64,000 nucleotides of DNA from Codonopsis lanceolata (GCA_013146195.2 CM028378.1:94056057-94120056), one strand, 5' to 3'. Counted from the first letter of the stretch, positions 1 to 11,200 are shown. Program-made: numbers and translations. Notes: generated from the letters alone by a model not told the origin.

Positions 1-160
1 GGAAAATAGAAGAAAGTATGCAAAATTTGGCCAATTTTTATTGCAATATGCATTTTCCTTCACAATGAATCCCTTATTTTTATTTTTGTTACAAATATAA
101 TTTAAAGTCAATTTTTGTGTCAATACTTGGGGTGACATTTTTTTGTAAAGCGTATGTACA

Positions 161-787
161 TAGAACTATTAAAATTGAGCCCGGCCTACCTTGATTTTTT
201 AATGGGCTTGGCTTCAAATTAGATGGCCTAAAAAATCTGACCTTTTTTTACTCCGACCCAACAGGCCAATGGGCTGCACTTAGCCTGAATCCCAAAAGCC
301 CAACTGGCCCGGCCCAATCATAAGGGGCAAAAAAGTCAAACATAACGAAAAACAAAAAAGGGAGAAATCAGAAAATTAAAAACTAAAACCCTAAAAATTA
401 AAAACCCTATGAGTAGGTAGGCTATCACTCTATCAGAAATAGAAAGCTCCGCTAAAGCGTTAAAGCACAAAATTGTTGCAATGTAGAGAGCTCAAAACAA
501 AATAACTACACCTTTTTCAAGACTCTAACATATCTACATTTTTTTAAAATATTTTTATTCTTCTAGGAGACATGGAAAGGGATCAGAACACAGTTAATCT
601 AAACTAAAAATCATTTTGTAAAACCAATGGCAGGACACTAGAATTGAACAATGAACAGTAGCAAATGCTCAGTGCTTAACAATTTATTTATCATAAGGCC
701 CGATGCATTCCAGGTTTGGCTCGTTGGTATGTCTGGCCCAATAGGCTTGTTGCAGGTCGGGCTAGCCTAATCCGTCTGACAGTTCTA
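161..787. mobile_element. hAT-type nonautonomous element
   Basis: The left end TAGAACTATTAAA and the reverse complement of the right end (TAGAACTGTCAGA) form imperfect terminal inverted repeats. Both ends continue into G/C-rich GGCCC-type subterminal words (gcccggcc near 180, ggtcgggct near 760). The left end closely resembles the well-bounded hAT element at 55256-57209. The flanking 8-mers tatgtaca and ggtgtacg agree at 5 of 8 positions, as expected of an old target-site duplication. No coding sequence is visible inside. Confidence 0.6.
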
Positions 788-1245
788 GGTGTACGTGGTT
801 CAGTTTGATTTAGGTCAAAATTACGAACCAAACCAGCCCATATTGGTTCCAAAAATTTAGAACCAAATCACTTGGTTTTGTTTGATTTGATTTTATGGTT
901 TATATAAAAAAATTTAATCAATTTAACCAACATTAAAAATAGCAATAAAATGAAGATTTTAATATAGAATTAACATCAAACATTAGAAAATACCTTACGA
1001 AAAATAAATTATCATAAAGAAAACAATACAAATTTCAAAATAAACACAAACAATAGAAGAAATAAAAGTCCTCTAACAATCAAGATTTTGTTTAGTTTAT
1101 ATATATGAATGACTTAATCAAGGGCCTAGATTATGTATATAAGATGATCTAAATGTTTAGAATAGTTAACAAATAATATATAGTAAATAAATAAAAATAT
1201 ATAGGTTGGTTTGGTTCAGTTCCGTAGATCCAATGTACACCCCTA
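786..1245. mobile_element. Probable second hAT-like MITE abutting the first
   Basis: The left end taggtgtacgtggttcag and the right end (reverse complement taggggtgtacattgg, followed inward by an actgaaccaaacc-like stretch) look like inverted termini with GGTTCAG/GGTTTGGTT subterminal repeats. The interior is AT-rich and noncoding. I found no matching 8-bp duplication, and the left end overlaps the previous element by about 2 bp, so the boundaries are tentative. Confidence 0.4.
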
Positions 1246-1402
1246 ATTTTTTTCCCCCGTTTACGTTACATTTCCATTTTGTTTGGAACCAAATAGAGTC
1301 TAAATAAACAATTGTCTTCATGAACTAAATGTTTGGACTAAATTTTCTTTACTTGAGTTACTCCTAGCTTTATATAAGTTTGAAGAATGTGTGAAATTTA
1401 TA

Positions 1403-1578
1403 CTCTCTCCGTTCTGGACAAATAGTCTCCATTTGAAAGTCAAACTAAAAAAAATGATATTTTTATTAGTCCATTAGTTATAAAATGACACTTTTATGCT
1501 TTAATTTTTGAAAGTGAACATCCTTAAATGAAACATCTCAAAATAGAATAGTGAACTTTTTGTCCGGAACGAAGGGAG
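1403..1578. mobile_element. Stowaway MITE (Tc1/mariner type)
   Basis: The element starts with CTCTCTCCGTTC and ends with GAACGAAGGGAG, so its ends are inverted copies of the CTCCCTCCGT Stowaway terminus. TA dinucleotides lie directly outside (1401-1402 and 1579-1580), matching the family's TA target-site duplication. It is about 176 bp, AT-rich and noncoding. Confidence 0.7.
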
Positions 1579-1649
1579 TATACATTTTCTTTTAACGCCC
1601 TCGAAATACTCATTTGTGGTGTCAAATCAATAGACTTCTTTTTTCAATA

Positions 1650-1768
1650 CTCCATCGATAAAGATATTATCGACCGTTTGTTTAAAGAAATTTTTTAAAT
1701 GAAAATAAGACACTTATTATGGAACATCACACAATGAAATAGACCGACACTTATTTTAAAATGGAGAG
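1650..1768. mobile_element. Stowaway-like MITE, short
   Basis: The left end ctccatcg and right end aaatggagag are short inverted repeats flanked by TA on both sides. The element is about 119 bp and noncoding. The termini are shorter and less canonical than those of the neighbour at 1403-1578, so the call is weak. Confidence 0.4.
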
Positions 1769-1903
1769 TACTGCTGACAATAATCTTATCATTTTAATTA
1801 ATCCTCTATTGTTATTTACAGAGACTTCCAAAGAGGTTTGTGCAGGAGACTCAAATAAAGAGTCAAAAGGAAACAGTGATAAAGAACAAAGAAGGGAAGG
1901 AAT

Positions 1904-2567
1904 TGATAACGGAACGGACCCAAGGATCTCCTAGAAAGGTATTAGGATGAATGACTCCGCGACCCAACGCCTTCGAGATGACGCGAACCTTGGAATTGTG
2001 AATGACGCCACAATTGAGATGACTCTCCAACTGATAAGTCGAATTTCAACTATAAACAACGAATCCACGATGTTTATAATCCGAGCTTCCAATCCAGGAC
2101 ACTCAAATAATAAGACAATTTTCTAACCAGAAAATCAACTCAAATTTCATTAATCAAAATTCTCCACCCTAAAACAATGTTTAAGAATGCCTTTTTATAG
2201 GCTTACAAAATAAATCATAATTCTTGTAGGACAAGAAAACTAATTAAAATGAAACTCTAATTAAAAGGAAACTCTTAAATAAAGGAAACTCTAAATAAAA
2301 GGAAACTCTAAAATTCTAATTATACCCAAACAGTAAAAAAACAGGACAATAAACAAAAACGGCAGCCTCTTCTGGAGACCTTGCGGTCGCAAGGCTGTAG
2401 ACCCCTTGCATCCGCAAGCTTCACAGCTTCTCTGAATTTGCCACTTTGACCTCCTGAAGTATCCAAACAGTTTTCTAAGCTTCCAAACTTGCCTACAAGT
2501 TGCCAAGCTTAACCAGTAGATCCCTGAACTCTTAGAAACACGCTTATGGCTTGTCAATATCATATCA
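1904..2567 (-). repeat. 3' LTR of the 1904-4612 element
   Basis: Direct repeat of 664 bp, nearly identical to 3964-4612. The main difference is a short segment near 2365-2425 that is shortened in the other copy. It ends immediately before the polypurine tract. Confidence 0.9.
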
Positions 2568-3535
2568 TATTCCCCCTCTTCAAAAGGATTTGTCCTCAAA
2601 TCCGCACATGGAACTCGACGATCCGCCCGTGAGACTTGATTCATCCAATCCGCCCATTGAGTCAAGAAGAAGTAGTCATCGATCATCCGTTTGATTAACC
2701 AAGAACAAGACAAATTTAAAGCTGCAAAATCAAACGGGTCTTCGTATACTTGTGATAACTTTAAGTTTTCTTGAACCGTTGTTAATTTCTTGTCAGTTTC
2801 TTCTTTTTCCGCCCTTTCTCGCTCTTCTTCCTCCTTCTCGATTTTCTCTTTCTCAATCCTTTCAATATTTTCTTTTTCAATTCTCTCTTTTTCAATCCTT
2901 TCTTTCTCAATATTTTCCTTTTCGATCCTTTCTGTTTCAATTTTCTCTTTGCCCTCCTTTTCAATTTTCCATGCACTCATGCTTGTTTGTAAAACCAATA
3001 AATCATCACAAACTTGAGCATGTGTTAAAGGCACTAAAGAGATCTTCCTATTCTCATGCATGAAATTGTATTTCTTTGTACCCATCAAATTGTAAGTTGC
3101 TCCTCGGTCTGTTTGCCATGGTTTCCCAAGTAATAAGTGACCAGCCTCTATTGGTATTACATCACACATCACCGTATCGGAATACTTCCCTATTCGAAAA
3201 GTGACGAGGGTTTGTTGGGAGACATGCACTTGCCCATCGACATGTAGCCCTAGCAACTCATAAGGCTGCGGATGTGTAAGGATTGGTAGCCCTAACCTCT
3301 CAACCATGCAGGAGTTAGCAAAATTAGAGATACTACCTCCATCAATAATCATACTACATGCCTTATTACTCACGAAACATCTAGTACGAAATATGTGTTT
3401 TCTCCATTCCTCAATCATGAACTCACTACCCATTAACTCTCGATAAAACTCTGTCCAATCATCCATAGCCGATGGTTTAGGAAGTTCGGACATGATGATT
3501 ATTTTTTTGTGATTCACTCCCTTGCGTGTATGCAC
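2291..3535 (-). CDS. Retropepsin-like protein of nonautonomous LTR element
   Basis: Open frame of 414 codons. Residues 60-140 look like a Gypsy-type aspartic protease: IIDGGS at 63-68 (the D-[ST]-G active-site region, here D-G-G), then a beta-rich segment ending LLLGKPW at 134-140. Residues 190-250 are a strongly charged, imperfectly repeated (I)EKE(R/N)IEKE tract, probably a long coiled coil. From about residue 320 on, the frame runs into the LTR, so its C-terminal part is probably not a conserved protein. Met15 (MSELPKP) is an alternative start. No gag, reverse transcriptase, RNase H or integrase is seen. It may be a remnant or an ORF kept by the nonautonomous family. Confidence 0.7.
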   Translation of the reverse strand: MHTRKGVNHKKIIIMSELPKPSAMDDWTEFYRELMGSEFMIEEWRKHIFRTRCFVSNKACSMIIDGGSISNFANSCMVERLGLPILTHPQPYELLGLHVDGQVHVSQQTLVTFRIGKYSDTVMCDVIPIEAGHLLLGKPWQTDRGATYNLMGTKKYNFMHENRKISLVPLTHAQVCDDLLVLQTSMSAWKIEKEGKEKIETERIEKENIEKERIEKERIEKENIERIEKEKIEKEEEERERAEKEETDKKLTTVQENLKLSQVYEDPFDFAALNLSCSWLIKRMIDDYFFLTQWADWMNQVSRADRRVPCADLRTNPFEEGEYDMILTSHKRVSKSSGIYWLSLATCRQVWKLRKLFGYFRRSKWQIQRSCEACGCKGSTALRPQGLQKRLPFLFIVLFFYCLGIIRILEFPFI

Positions 3536-3692
3536 TCAAAGTCACAATTTTTTTTTATACGTAGCAAATCCTAGAACAATTAGGATTTCAAAATTGAAAA
3601 AAAAACAACACGATTAAACAAGGATTGATGATCCAAGTTCAAGACAACTAGATGAAAATAAAAAATAAAAATAAATAAATTTTTTGTGTGTG

Positions 3693-3842
3693 TGAACAGT
3701 GCCGTGAACAGTACCGGTGAACAGTAACCGGTGTGAACAATGTTTCCGGTGTGAACAGTAATCCCGGCGTGAACAGTGTTTCCGGCATGAACAGTGATTC
3801 TGGCGTGAACAATACTTCCGGCGTGAACAGTAATTTCGGATG
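3693..3842. repeat. Tandem repeat of about 21 bp, GTGAACAGT type
   Basis: About seven imperfect units carrying gtgaacagt and ttccggc lie between the primer-binding site and the protease ORF of the LTR element. On the coding strand they would sit in the 5' leader. Confidence 0.8.
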
Positions 3843-3963
3843 AATTTTTTTTTAATAATGAATAATGAACCCTAGAACAATTAGGGTTTGACAACAAGAA
3901 TGATAATACGCAAAATTTAAGATCGAATGGAATTACCGTAACTAGGATTGCTCTGATATCAAA

Positions 3964-4612
3964 TGATAACGGAACGGACCCAAGGATCTCCTAGAAAGGT
4001 ATTAGGATGAATGACTCCGCGACCCAACGCCTTCGAGATGACGCGAACCTTGGAATTGTGAATGACGCCACAATTGGGATGACTCTCCAACTGATAAGTC
4101 GAATTTCAACTATAAACAACGAATCCACGATGTTTATAATCCGAGCTTCCAATCCAGGACACTCAAATAATAAGACAATTTTCTAACCAAAAAATCAACT
4201 CAAATTTCATTAATCAAAATTCTCCACCCTAAAACAATGTTTAAGAATGCCTTTTTATAGGCTTACAAAATAAATCCTAATTCTTGTAGGACAAGAAAAC
4301 TAATTAAAAGGAAACTCTAATTAAAAGGAAACTCTTAAATAAAGGAAACTCTAAATAAAAGGAAACTCTAAAATTCTAATTATACCCAAACAGTAAAAAA
4401 ACAGGACAATAAACAAAAACGGCAGACCTTTTTCGCAAGGTCGTAGACCCCTTGCCCGCAAGCTTCACGCCTTTCTCCGAATTTGCCACTTTGACCCCCT
4501 GAAGTATCCAAACAGTTTTCTAAGCTTCCAAACTTGCCTACAAGTTGCCAAGCTTAACCAGTAGATCCCTGAACTCTTAGAAACACGCTTATGGCTTGTC
4601 AATATCATATCA
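3964..4612 (-). repeat. 5' LTR of the 1904-4612 element
   Basis: Direct repeat of 649 bp, nearly identical to 1904-2567. The tRNA-Met-like primer-binding site abuts its left edge on the + strand. The high similarity of the two LTRs suggests a recent insertion. Confidence 0.9.
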
Positions 4613-5338
4613 GGAATGGTGTGTAAAGATAAAGAGAAGGAGTGATGGTTGGTTTTATCTGGCTAATGGATGGTTGGATTTTTGGAAAGAGAACAAGATA
4701 ATGGAAGGAGATACTTGTTATTTCCGATATTCCCATGGTGAAAGAGGTAGAAATTGTTTCATACAATTGTCAAGAAAGTAGCAAGGAAAAGGGGAAGGCC
4801 CCCACTTAGCAGATCACTTAGAACATGATGATCTTTGGTATTTGAGGCAGGACCGTTCCTGACATTTCAAAGGTTCGGGGCAAAATAACGAATAAGGGCC
4901 CCAACGAATTGATAATACATTAATACACAATTGTGTAGTTGTGAATACCAATAACAAATGAAACTTTTAATTTCCAAATAAACTTCCTAATGCATTAAAC
5001 AAAATATATTGAGTTTTCATTTTACAAATCTCTATAAAAACATTAAATTTCATTTCAAAACTCTTGTCTACTAACAAAGTTTTCGTCAATTGAACTGCGG
5101 GAAGAGGAACTGTCGAAAGTCGAACTAAAGGTGGAGTGAAAAATCTGGTGGTCATAGCATAGGGAAGACTGAAGAGATTGAGAATCTCGAGGTCGAGGGT
5201 TTGCTGTTTGTCGTTGATCGTTCCATCCTTCTGTCCAATTGTCCGCCCTAAGTGCCCTTTCGTCTAATCGTCTGCCGGCTGTCGCATCATGTCGTCTTTA
5301 CAACTAAGTCATTTCCAATTGGCAATTTTCCATCCCTT

Positions 5339-5554
5339 TTACTCCCCCCGTCCCCAAATTATTGTCTTCCTTTTCTTTTTCGTCCGTCCCAAAATAATTG
5401 TCTTGTTTGAAACATTCCTTTTTAAGACAACATGTTTACCACTTCACCCTTACTTTTTCATCCTACTTTAATTATTGACCATATACATATGAGCTTTAAA
5501 GTAAACTACACATCAAACTAATATTAATAATCGAGTCAAATGCGTTTTCTTAAA

Positions 5555-5555
<1 letters not shown>
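5339..5555 (-). mobile_element. Stowaway MITE nested in the hAT-like element
   Basis: It begins tactccccccgtcccc. Read on the minus strand it aligns along most of its length with 57762-58020, sharing the central ttattaatattagtttgatg segment. The two are members of one MITE family in opposite orientation. The outer (right) end runs into the AT/AC microsatellite and is unclear. Confidence 0.6.
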
Positions 5556-5625
<70 letters not shown>

Positions 5626-5638
5626 CACACACACACAC
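5556..5638. repeat. (AT)n-(AC)n microsatellite
   Basis: About 50 bp of alternating AT is followed by about 30 bp of AC with one AG interruption. Confidence 0.95.
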
Positions 5639-5899
5639 TATACATATTTAAAAATTTGGGCCCCTAATGTTTTTGGGCCCTAAGCGGTCGCCCCTTTGGA
5701 CTATGCCCAGTAACGGTCCTGGGGCTGGGGTGTGGGGACTCTCAGGGGAAGCGTTTCCCCCTTTTGAAACACGTTTGACGCCCTAACTGCCCAACAACCA
5801 CGTTTTGTAGCTAAAGAGTCTCAGCCATCAATCTAAATGTTGGATTAGAAAAGCCCAAATATCAACCACCAACCCAATCTCATTGAGACTATGTATATA

Positions 5900-6147
5900 C
5901 TCTGTCCGTTTCACCAAAATAATCCTTATTTGAAAACTCTAATTATTAAGAAATATATAAGTAGCATTATAGTTAGTTATAATTACAAAAATATTTGTAC
6001 ATAATTAACCAATATGTTAATATGATCAATCTAGAGGGTAACATTGAAATGTTATGAATACGTTAAACATAACTTCATGAAAAGTCGACTCTAAACATGA
6101 AACATTTCCAAATAGTATGATGAACTCTTTGCTTGGAATTGAGAGAG
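5900..6147. mobile_element. Stowaway-like MITE
   Basis: The left end ctctgtccgtttc and the right end ggaattgagagag are inverted, diverged copies of the CTCCCTCCGT terminus, with TA on both sides. The interior is AT-rich and noncoding. The element lies just downstream of the 3' end of the oxidase pseudogene. Confidence 0.5.
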
Positions 6148-6312
6148 TATCACTTATTATCAAGGTAAAATTTTATTATCAAACCATTACAACGTTCATG
6201 TAAAATTAGTACATGAGGAGCTTTTTGGCCAAAAATAATAGATTAATAAATAAAATTAATGATCAGCTTAGGTATTTTTCTTTCCTTTGGAACGCAGAGT
6301 GCACAGGGTGCC

Positions 6313-7899
6313 TTAAAATAATGTTGGAAAAGGAGGGATGCTCTGTGGATGATTGACGAAATTCTTAGGATCAACTTTGCTCTTGATCCGAACCAATCTC
6401 TCGAAGTTATTACCAAAATATTTAGTACCCCAAATACTTGCTTCTGCGTAGCTTTTCGTGCTTTCTCCCAAGTCAAGATCAATATAGTTCACGTACGAAC
6501 TTCTTGGAGAATTTGAAACATAACGAGCCAAGTAACTGTAAACACTTCGAATCCAATTGATGCGTCTATTATTAGATACTGGCCTTTCCATATCCAAGTT
6601 AGCCCATTCAAGAAGCACGTACAAATTCCCAGCTTTATGCGGGAATGGAATTGCCGACTCTGAAATATCATTCATCCTTCCACCATAAGGACTCAATATG
6701 AAATTCGGAGTCCTTACATCTATTTTTAGAAACATTCTCCACATTCCTTCAATACCCTTGATAGAAATCGGATTTTGCACAAAATCAGATTTACCTTTTA
6801 TAGCAAATTCAGCTGTTGCACTCCGATTAAGCAAAGTTTGAAGTGGAGTTTGACTTGAAAATCCTGAAATTACGAGGGCAGATTGAGCCCAACTCACTTC
6901 GGTACAATCTTCTTTCACCAGACCAAATTCAGGGAAGCCATCCTGCATCAATCGAATTAGTCTATCGATTCTGCCCAAGAACACCGCATCAAATGTAATA
7001 AGCACGGTTTTTTTCCCAGTACTACTTGATCTTATAGTTGTTAATTGTGCTCTCAAAAATAAATCTCTATCAGCATTCGACGCAAAGTACTGCCACTTGT
7101 GAAATACGCTTGTTGCATTTTGCTCTAAAGTCCTAGTTTTGGCAAAAACAGTCACAATCTCTGGAACATCGACCAAATTTAACTTCCATGCAACAATGAC
7201 CCCAAAACTTGAAGCACCACCTCCCCGAATAGCCCAAAATAGATCTTCCCCATGGATTTTCTATCAAGAATTTGGCCATTCACGCCGACCATGCGAACAT
7301 CTATCACATGATCGCCCCCATTTTCGATTCGGCGTAACCTCCGGCTAATGAACCCACCAACTCCTACAAGAGCCCAAGTACCTCCCGAAAGGCTAGATTC
7401 CTACTTTTCTCAGCAATTCTATAATAGAGTTCGCCAAAATTTGCACCTCCTTGAACCCATGTTGTCTTACTTGGAACGTCAACACTTATTGCTCTCATGT
7501 TAGTGAGGTCAAGCATAACAAATGGAATTTGTGCGAGTACTTAAAGACCCTCAAAATCATGGCCACAACCTCGGATTCTCGCTTGATCCCATGCTTCTTG
7601 GAGCAATGAATGACTGTTTGGATTTGAGATTCATCGACCGGTGTCACGATGAGAAAAGGTTTAGAGTAGTAGGGGTGCGTCGAATCGCCTATTGTTGATG
7701 TTGATTCCCGCATGGATGTGAAAGAAGAGTTGTTTGGGGTGTAAATTAATTGGGAAATGGAGGTGGAGTTGCGAGTATGAAGGGTAAGGCAATGGTGAAA
7801 ATCTTGATGGGAATGACGATGGTGAGGTGAGGAAGTAGCCCATGCAATATTGGAAAAGAGAGTAGCGAAGAGAAAGGAAAGAAGGAATGAAGTTTTCAT
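6313..7899 (-). pseudogene. Berberine-bridge-like FAD-linked oxidase, frameshifted
   Basis: The locus spans about 529 codon-equivalents, the usual length of this plant family, with no intron. The N-terminus (ATG at 7899, MKTSFLLSFLFATLF...) is a signal peptide, as expected for these secreted or vacuolar flavoenzymes. The FAD-binding domain reads, across frames, GCGHDFEGL, then ...PFVMLDLTNMRAISVD, then VQGGANFGELYY, then GGGASSFGVIVAWKLNLV. The C-terminal BBE half is one clean frame (7176-6313), ending with the YFGNNFERLVRIKSKVDP-type motif. The frame breaks near 7585, 7395, 7330 and 7245, and a TAA stop follows EGL near 7545. The second flavin-linkage segment normally contains a Cys (GxCxxVG) and here reads GGTWALVG, so that Cys is absent. 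The histidine of GHD is kept. Clearly non-functional. Confidence 0.92.
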
Positions 7900-7956
7900 G
7901 ATTGGTTATTGTTGTTGGGTGATTGATGATATGTTTTAAAGTGTTGATAGCCATCC

Positions 7957-7963
7957 ATTTATA
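7957..7963 (-). promoter_or_regulatory. TATA box of the oxidase pseudogene
   Basis: On the minus strand ggtataaatgg lies about 60 bp before the ATG at 7899. This is a good plant TATA position and supports the chosen start. Confidence 0.6.
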
Positions 7964-8057
7964 CCGGGTTTCCATGGTTGACATTAAGTTTGCATCGAGA
8001 GAATTGAAGACTATGTCTATCAAATAATGATTCGAGAGATTGAATTATGTTCTCGGT

Positions 8058-8276
8058 TGTAGAAACTAATTAAAAGTTTAGGAATAATGGCATAGCCAAT
8101 TCATTGATTGAATCACCTATTTATAGGGAGAGATACAATTAGAGTTACACTTGGAGTAGGGTACAAGAAACCTATACAAGGAAGGAACATAATAAGGAAA
8201 GAACTCTACAAGGTAATTACCACTAATTACTAATTACAAATAAACAAGAATAATATAAAGATATTATTCTCTAATA
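8058..8276 (-). repeat. 3' LTR of the copia element
   Basis: 219-bp direct repeat, from tgtagaaact to ctctaata. It is close to identical to 12721-12937, with the first 20 bp the most diverged. The short length is typical of small Copia lineages. Confidence 0.92.
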
Positions 8277-8289
8277 TGCCCCCGCAAGA

Positions 8290-11200
8290 TGGACGTCCGA
8301 GAGAGAGACCAATCTTGTGAAGTAATTGATGAAACCGCCGGGCGAAAGAGAGCTTGGTCAAGGCATCGCCCAATTGATCACCGAGGAGACATGACATACT
8401 CTGCGTAAGCCCATCCCGAACTTGTCGCCGAATGAAGTGAAAGTCCGCAGCCACATGCTTCACGCGAGTATGAAAAAACCGGTTCGAAAGCAGACTCGTG
8501 GCACCCACATTGTCACAAGAAATGACCGGTTGAGTCGAGGAGGTGAGACCCGCCGCCAAGAAGAGACACAACCCATCGAACCTCGTGGCGCCCACGCCCT
8601 GTATTCGCCCGGCCGAGAACGAGCCACCGCGTTTCTTGAGCTCCAAGAGATCGGGCCGCCCAAGATAGACAATATAGGCACCGGTGGACGTGTAGTCATC
8701 CTTGTTGCCGCCCCCACCGCATCAAGAAAGGCATGGAGAGAGTGAGGAGACCGATGAAAGGAGGATGCCCGCATTGATAAGTACCACGTAGATATCAAGA
8801 ACTCGCTTGACCGCATTCCAAGGCTCGCTGGCGGTCGGCCGATGCATGAACCGGGAGAGTTTGTTGACAAAGAAAGGCAACATCGTGCCGAGTAAGAGAC
8901 AGATATCAAGACTCCCGACCATTGCTCGAAATTTCGCTTGATTCTGGTGTGAGAGTCGTGCAGCCAAGAGTCAAGAGAGTAGCAAGGCGTGAAGCATCGG
9001 GCGCAGCACGGCCATGCCTAAGAGCAAGCGAGATCGCCATGCACCCACGCCGGGAGAGCAAAGACCACTTGGACGCTAGACAACCTCAACCCCAAGAAAG
9101 TAGTGAAGATCACCAAGATCCTCGAGAGAAACGATTAGCGAAAGGAGATGAAGGTCTCGAATCGGCAATGGCGGTTCCAAAGTGACAATAATGTCATCCA
9201 CATATACAAGAAGATAGATGATGGTGCTCGCAGACGAAGGATGAACAGCGATGATGTGTCGCCCACCGAAGTTTTGAAACCCGAGGCAAGAAGAAACCGA
9301 CGCAGCCTCATTATACCATGCTTGTGAGGAGCCTTTGTTTGAGACCATAAATGGCTTTGTGAAGCCTACACACATGATGAGGTTTGTCCTTATTCTGTGA
9401 ACCTGTGTGGTTGAGCCATGAATACCTCCTGACAAATTGCCTTGAAGAAAGGCATTGTTAACATCCGCTTGGCGAGTATCCCACTTTTGATCGACGCTAA
9501 AGAGAGAACAAGACGAACAATAGTTGGTTTAATCACCGGGCCGGTGAAAGTCTCGTGATAGTCAATCCCAGTCGCCGGTGAAATCCTTAGCACGAGGCGA
9601 GCTTTGTAGAATTAGAATGACAATGGTGCCATCAATGGCGTTTATACGGTAGATCCACTTGAATGACAATATTGCGAGCATCGGCGCAGCACAAGTTCCC
9701 AAGTTCCATTGCGAACAAGTGCATCAAATTCCTCGGCATGGCTCGACGCCACTTCCCATCTTCGCAGCCCGCCTGGGTGACACTTCATGGGTTCACCGTC
9801 CGCCGCCGCTGAGCCGAAAGACTCGCTTTGTCAATGGGTTCAGATATTGCTTTTTAGATCGAGTAATCTATGGGAAGATCAAGATCGCAGGCAAGGCACA
9901 AATGGGTCCGCACGACAGGTCAGAACAGAGCAGGCCACAGAATGTGGTCACACACGGAGCACGTAGACAGTACGCCGCACATGAAGATGTGCAAGCGTCA
10001 AGAGTACGTACACGCACCGAACAGATCTGCTCGGGCAAAGCAGCACAAATGCAGTTGTGTACGCACGGAATGTGATCGTGCTCGGCCGAGCATGGTGCAA
10101 AGGGAGTAGGCTATCCTCGGCAGAAGCCGGTAGCCGAGAAGGGTGGCGAGCGCACCACAAGACGGGTAAGCAGTGCAGCGGGGAAGGCCGGGTATGGGAG
10201 AGCCGAGATCAACCACATTCGATTAGAAGTGCGAGGAGACACCCTGGGAGGCACTAGAGCGAGTACCGATGGTGTGTATGAGTGAACCGAAAAGGCATCA
10301 TGAGTAGCCAAGATGTACTATCATAGGTTTCTCGTCCGAAAGCAGACTAGTGACATGGGAAAGACACTGGACATAAAGTTTTATTATGACTCTATAAAGA
10401 TTGAGCGGACATGTACGCTTTAGTGGTGCTCTGATCATAACAGATAGGCAGTGGTGCTCGAGCGAGCGAGAAATGGAGGAAAGGCAGAAAGACACAAGGG
10501 GTGGAGCGAGCATCAAGTTTGTGAGGAGTAAGAGCGGCGAGCCGTGGTAGCAAAGGCACCAAAGGCGGTTCGAATAGTTTGGAATAGTTTGGCGGGGAGC
10601 CAAAGAGTTTGTGGTATGGAGACCGATGAGCAAGAGTGGGTGTAGGTAGACGATTTATGAGGTAGGCGGTGTTTGGAAGGCAAACGACCGTAAAGGCGAA
10701 GTGATGCTCGAGAGAGAGAGAGGCCGCTTTCAACAATATGACCTGGCGATGCGTTCGGAGAACCCATCAGGTTCCTGGGGTGTGAGGCGAGGTGAGATGA
10801 GAGATACCATGGGCGGATAGGTAGGCGGCCAGACCAGAGTCCCGTGCAAGTCCCATGTACTCGCCTCCATTGTCCGAGTAAAGAGTGACAATGGTGGTTT
10901 TAAAAAGTTTTCAACCGTGGCTTTAAATTGGGAAGATGGTGGCGACCTCGGACTTGGCCCGAGGGTATAGCCGATGTAATGAGTAAAATGATCAACAAAG
11001 ATCACATAGTATTTGAACCCATCAATAGATGGAAGGGGCGAGGTCCAACATCAAGATAAACAGCTTGCGAGAGGAATAGTAGACACGGTAGTATTTTGAT
11101 GAAACGGAAGTTTATGACTTTTATTAGAAAGGCAAGCATTACAATGAAGAGGACAAGTGCTAGTAGTGTCTAAATCTAAACCTAGGCTAGATAGAAGTGT

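Larger units (their letters stand above)
1904..4612 (-). mobile_element. Nonautonomous Gypsy-like LTR retrotransposon with protease-only ORF
   Basis: Two near-identical direct repeats (1904-2567 and 3964-4612) start tgataacgg and end atatca. They are flanked by a perfect 5-bp duplication, GGAAT (1899-1903 and 4613-4617). On the minus strand a primer-binding site resembling initiator tRNA-Met (gatatcagagc, complement of 3950-3961) lies next to the right LTR. A purine-rich tract (complement of 2571-2581) lies next to the left LTR. The orientation is therefore minus. The interior is only about 1.4 kb and lacks reverse transcriptase and integrase, so mobility must have depended on a helper element. 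Confidence 0.9.
1822..4781 (+). pseudogene. Last exon of a B3-domain (REM-like) gene, split by an LTR retrotransposon
   Basis: Two open segments, 1822-1903 and 4618-4781, join in one frame if the intervening element and one copy of its 5-bp duplication are removed. A splice acceptor (ttatttacag) precedes the first segment. The first part reads LPKRFVQETQ, the classic opening of a B3 DNA-binding domain. The second part has EWCVKIK, a GW..F segment (NGWLDFW) and a GD.C.F segment (EGDTCYF), which are B3 hallmarks, then a stop at 4779-4781. B3/REM proteins are plant nuclear transcription factors. Only the terminal exon is present; no upstream exon is recognisable in 1-1800. The insertion lies inside the W codon of EWC, so the domain is destroyed. 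A REM assignment within B3 is inferred from the short terminal domain and is not certain. Confidence 0.78.
4848..5721. mobile_element. hAT-like element with CAGGACCGTT termini
   Basis: The left end caggaccgttcctg and the reverse complement of the right end (caggaccgttactg) differ at one position of 14. Subterminal words are rich in GGGCCC/GGGCC. No coding sequence was found. The flanking 8-mers do not match convincingly, so the superfamily assignment rests on terminus style only. Confidence 0.55.

Noticed and set aside
9948..10257. Overlapping frames near 10 kb as a host gene
   Set aside because: They lie in the connector between copia integrase and reverse transcriptase. Composition and position are explained by the element.
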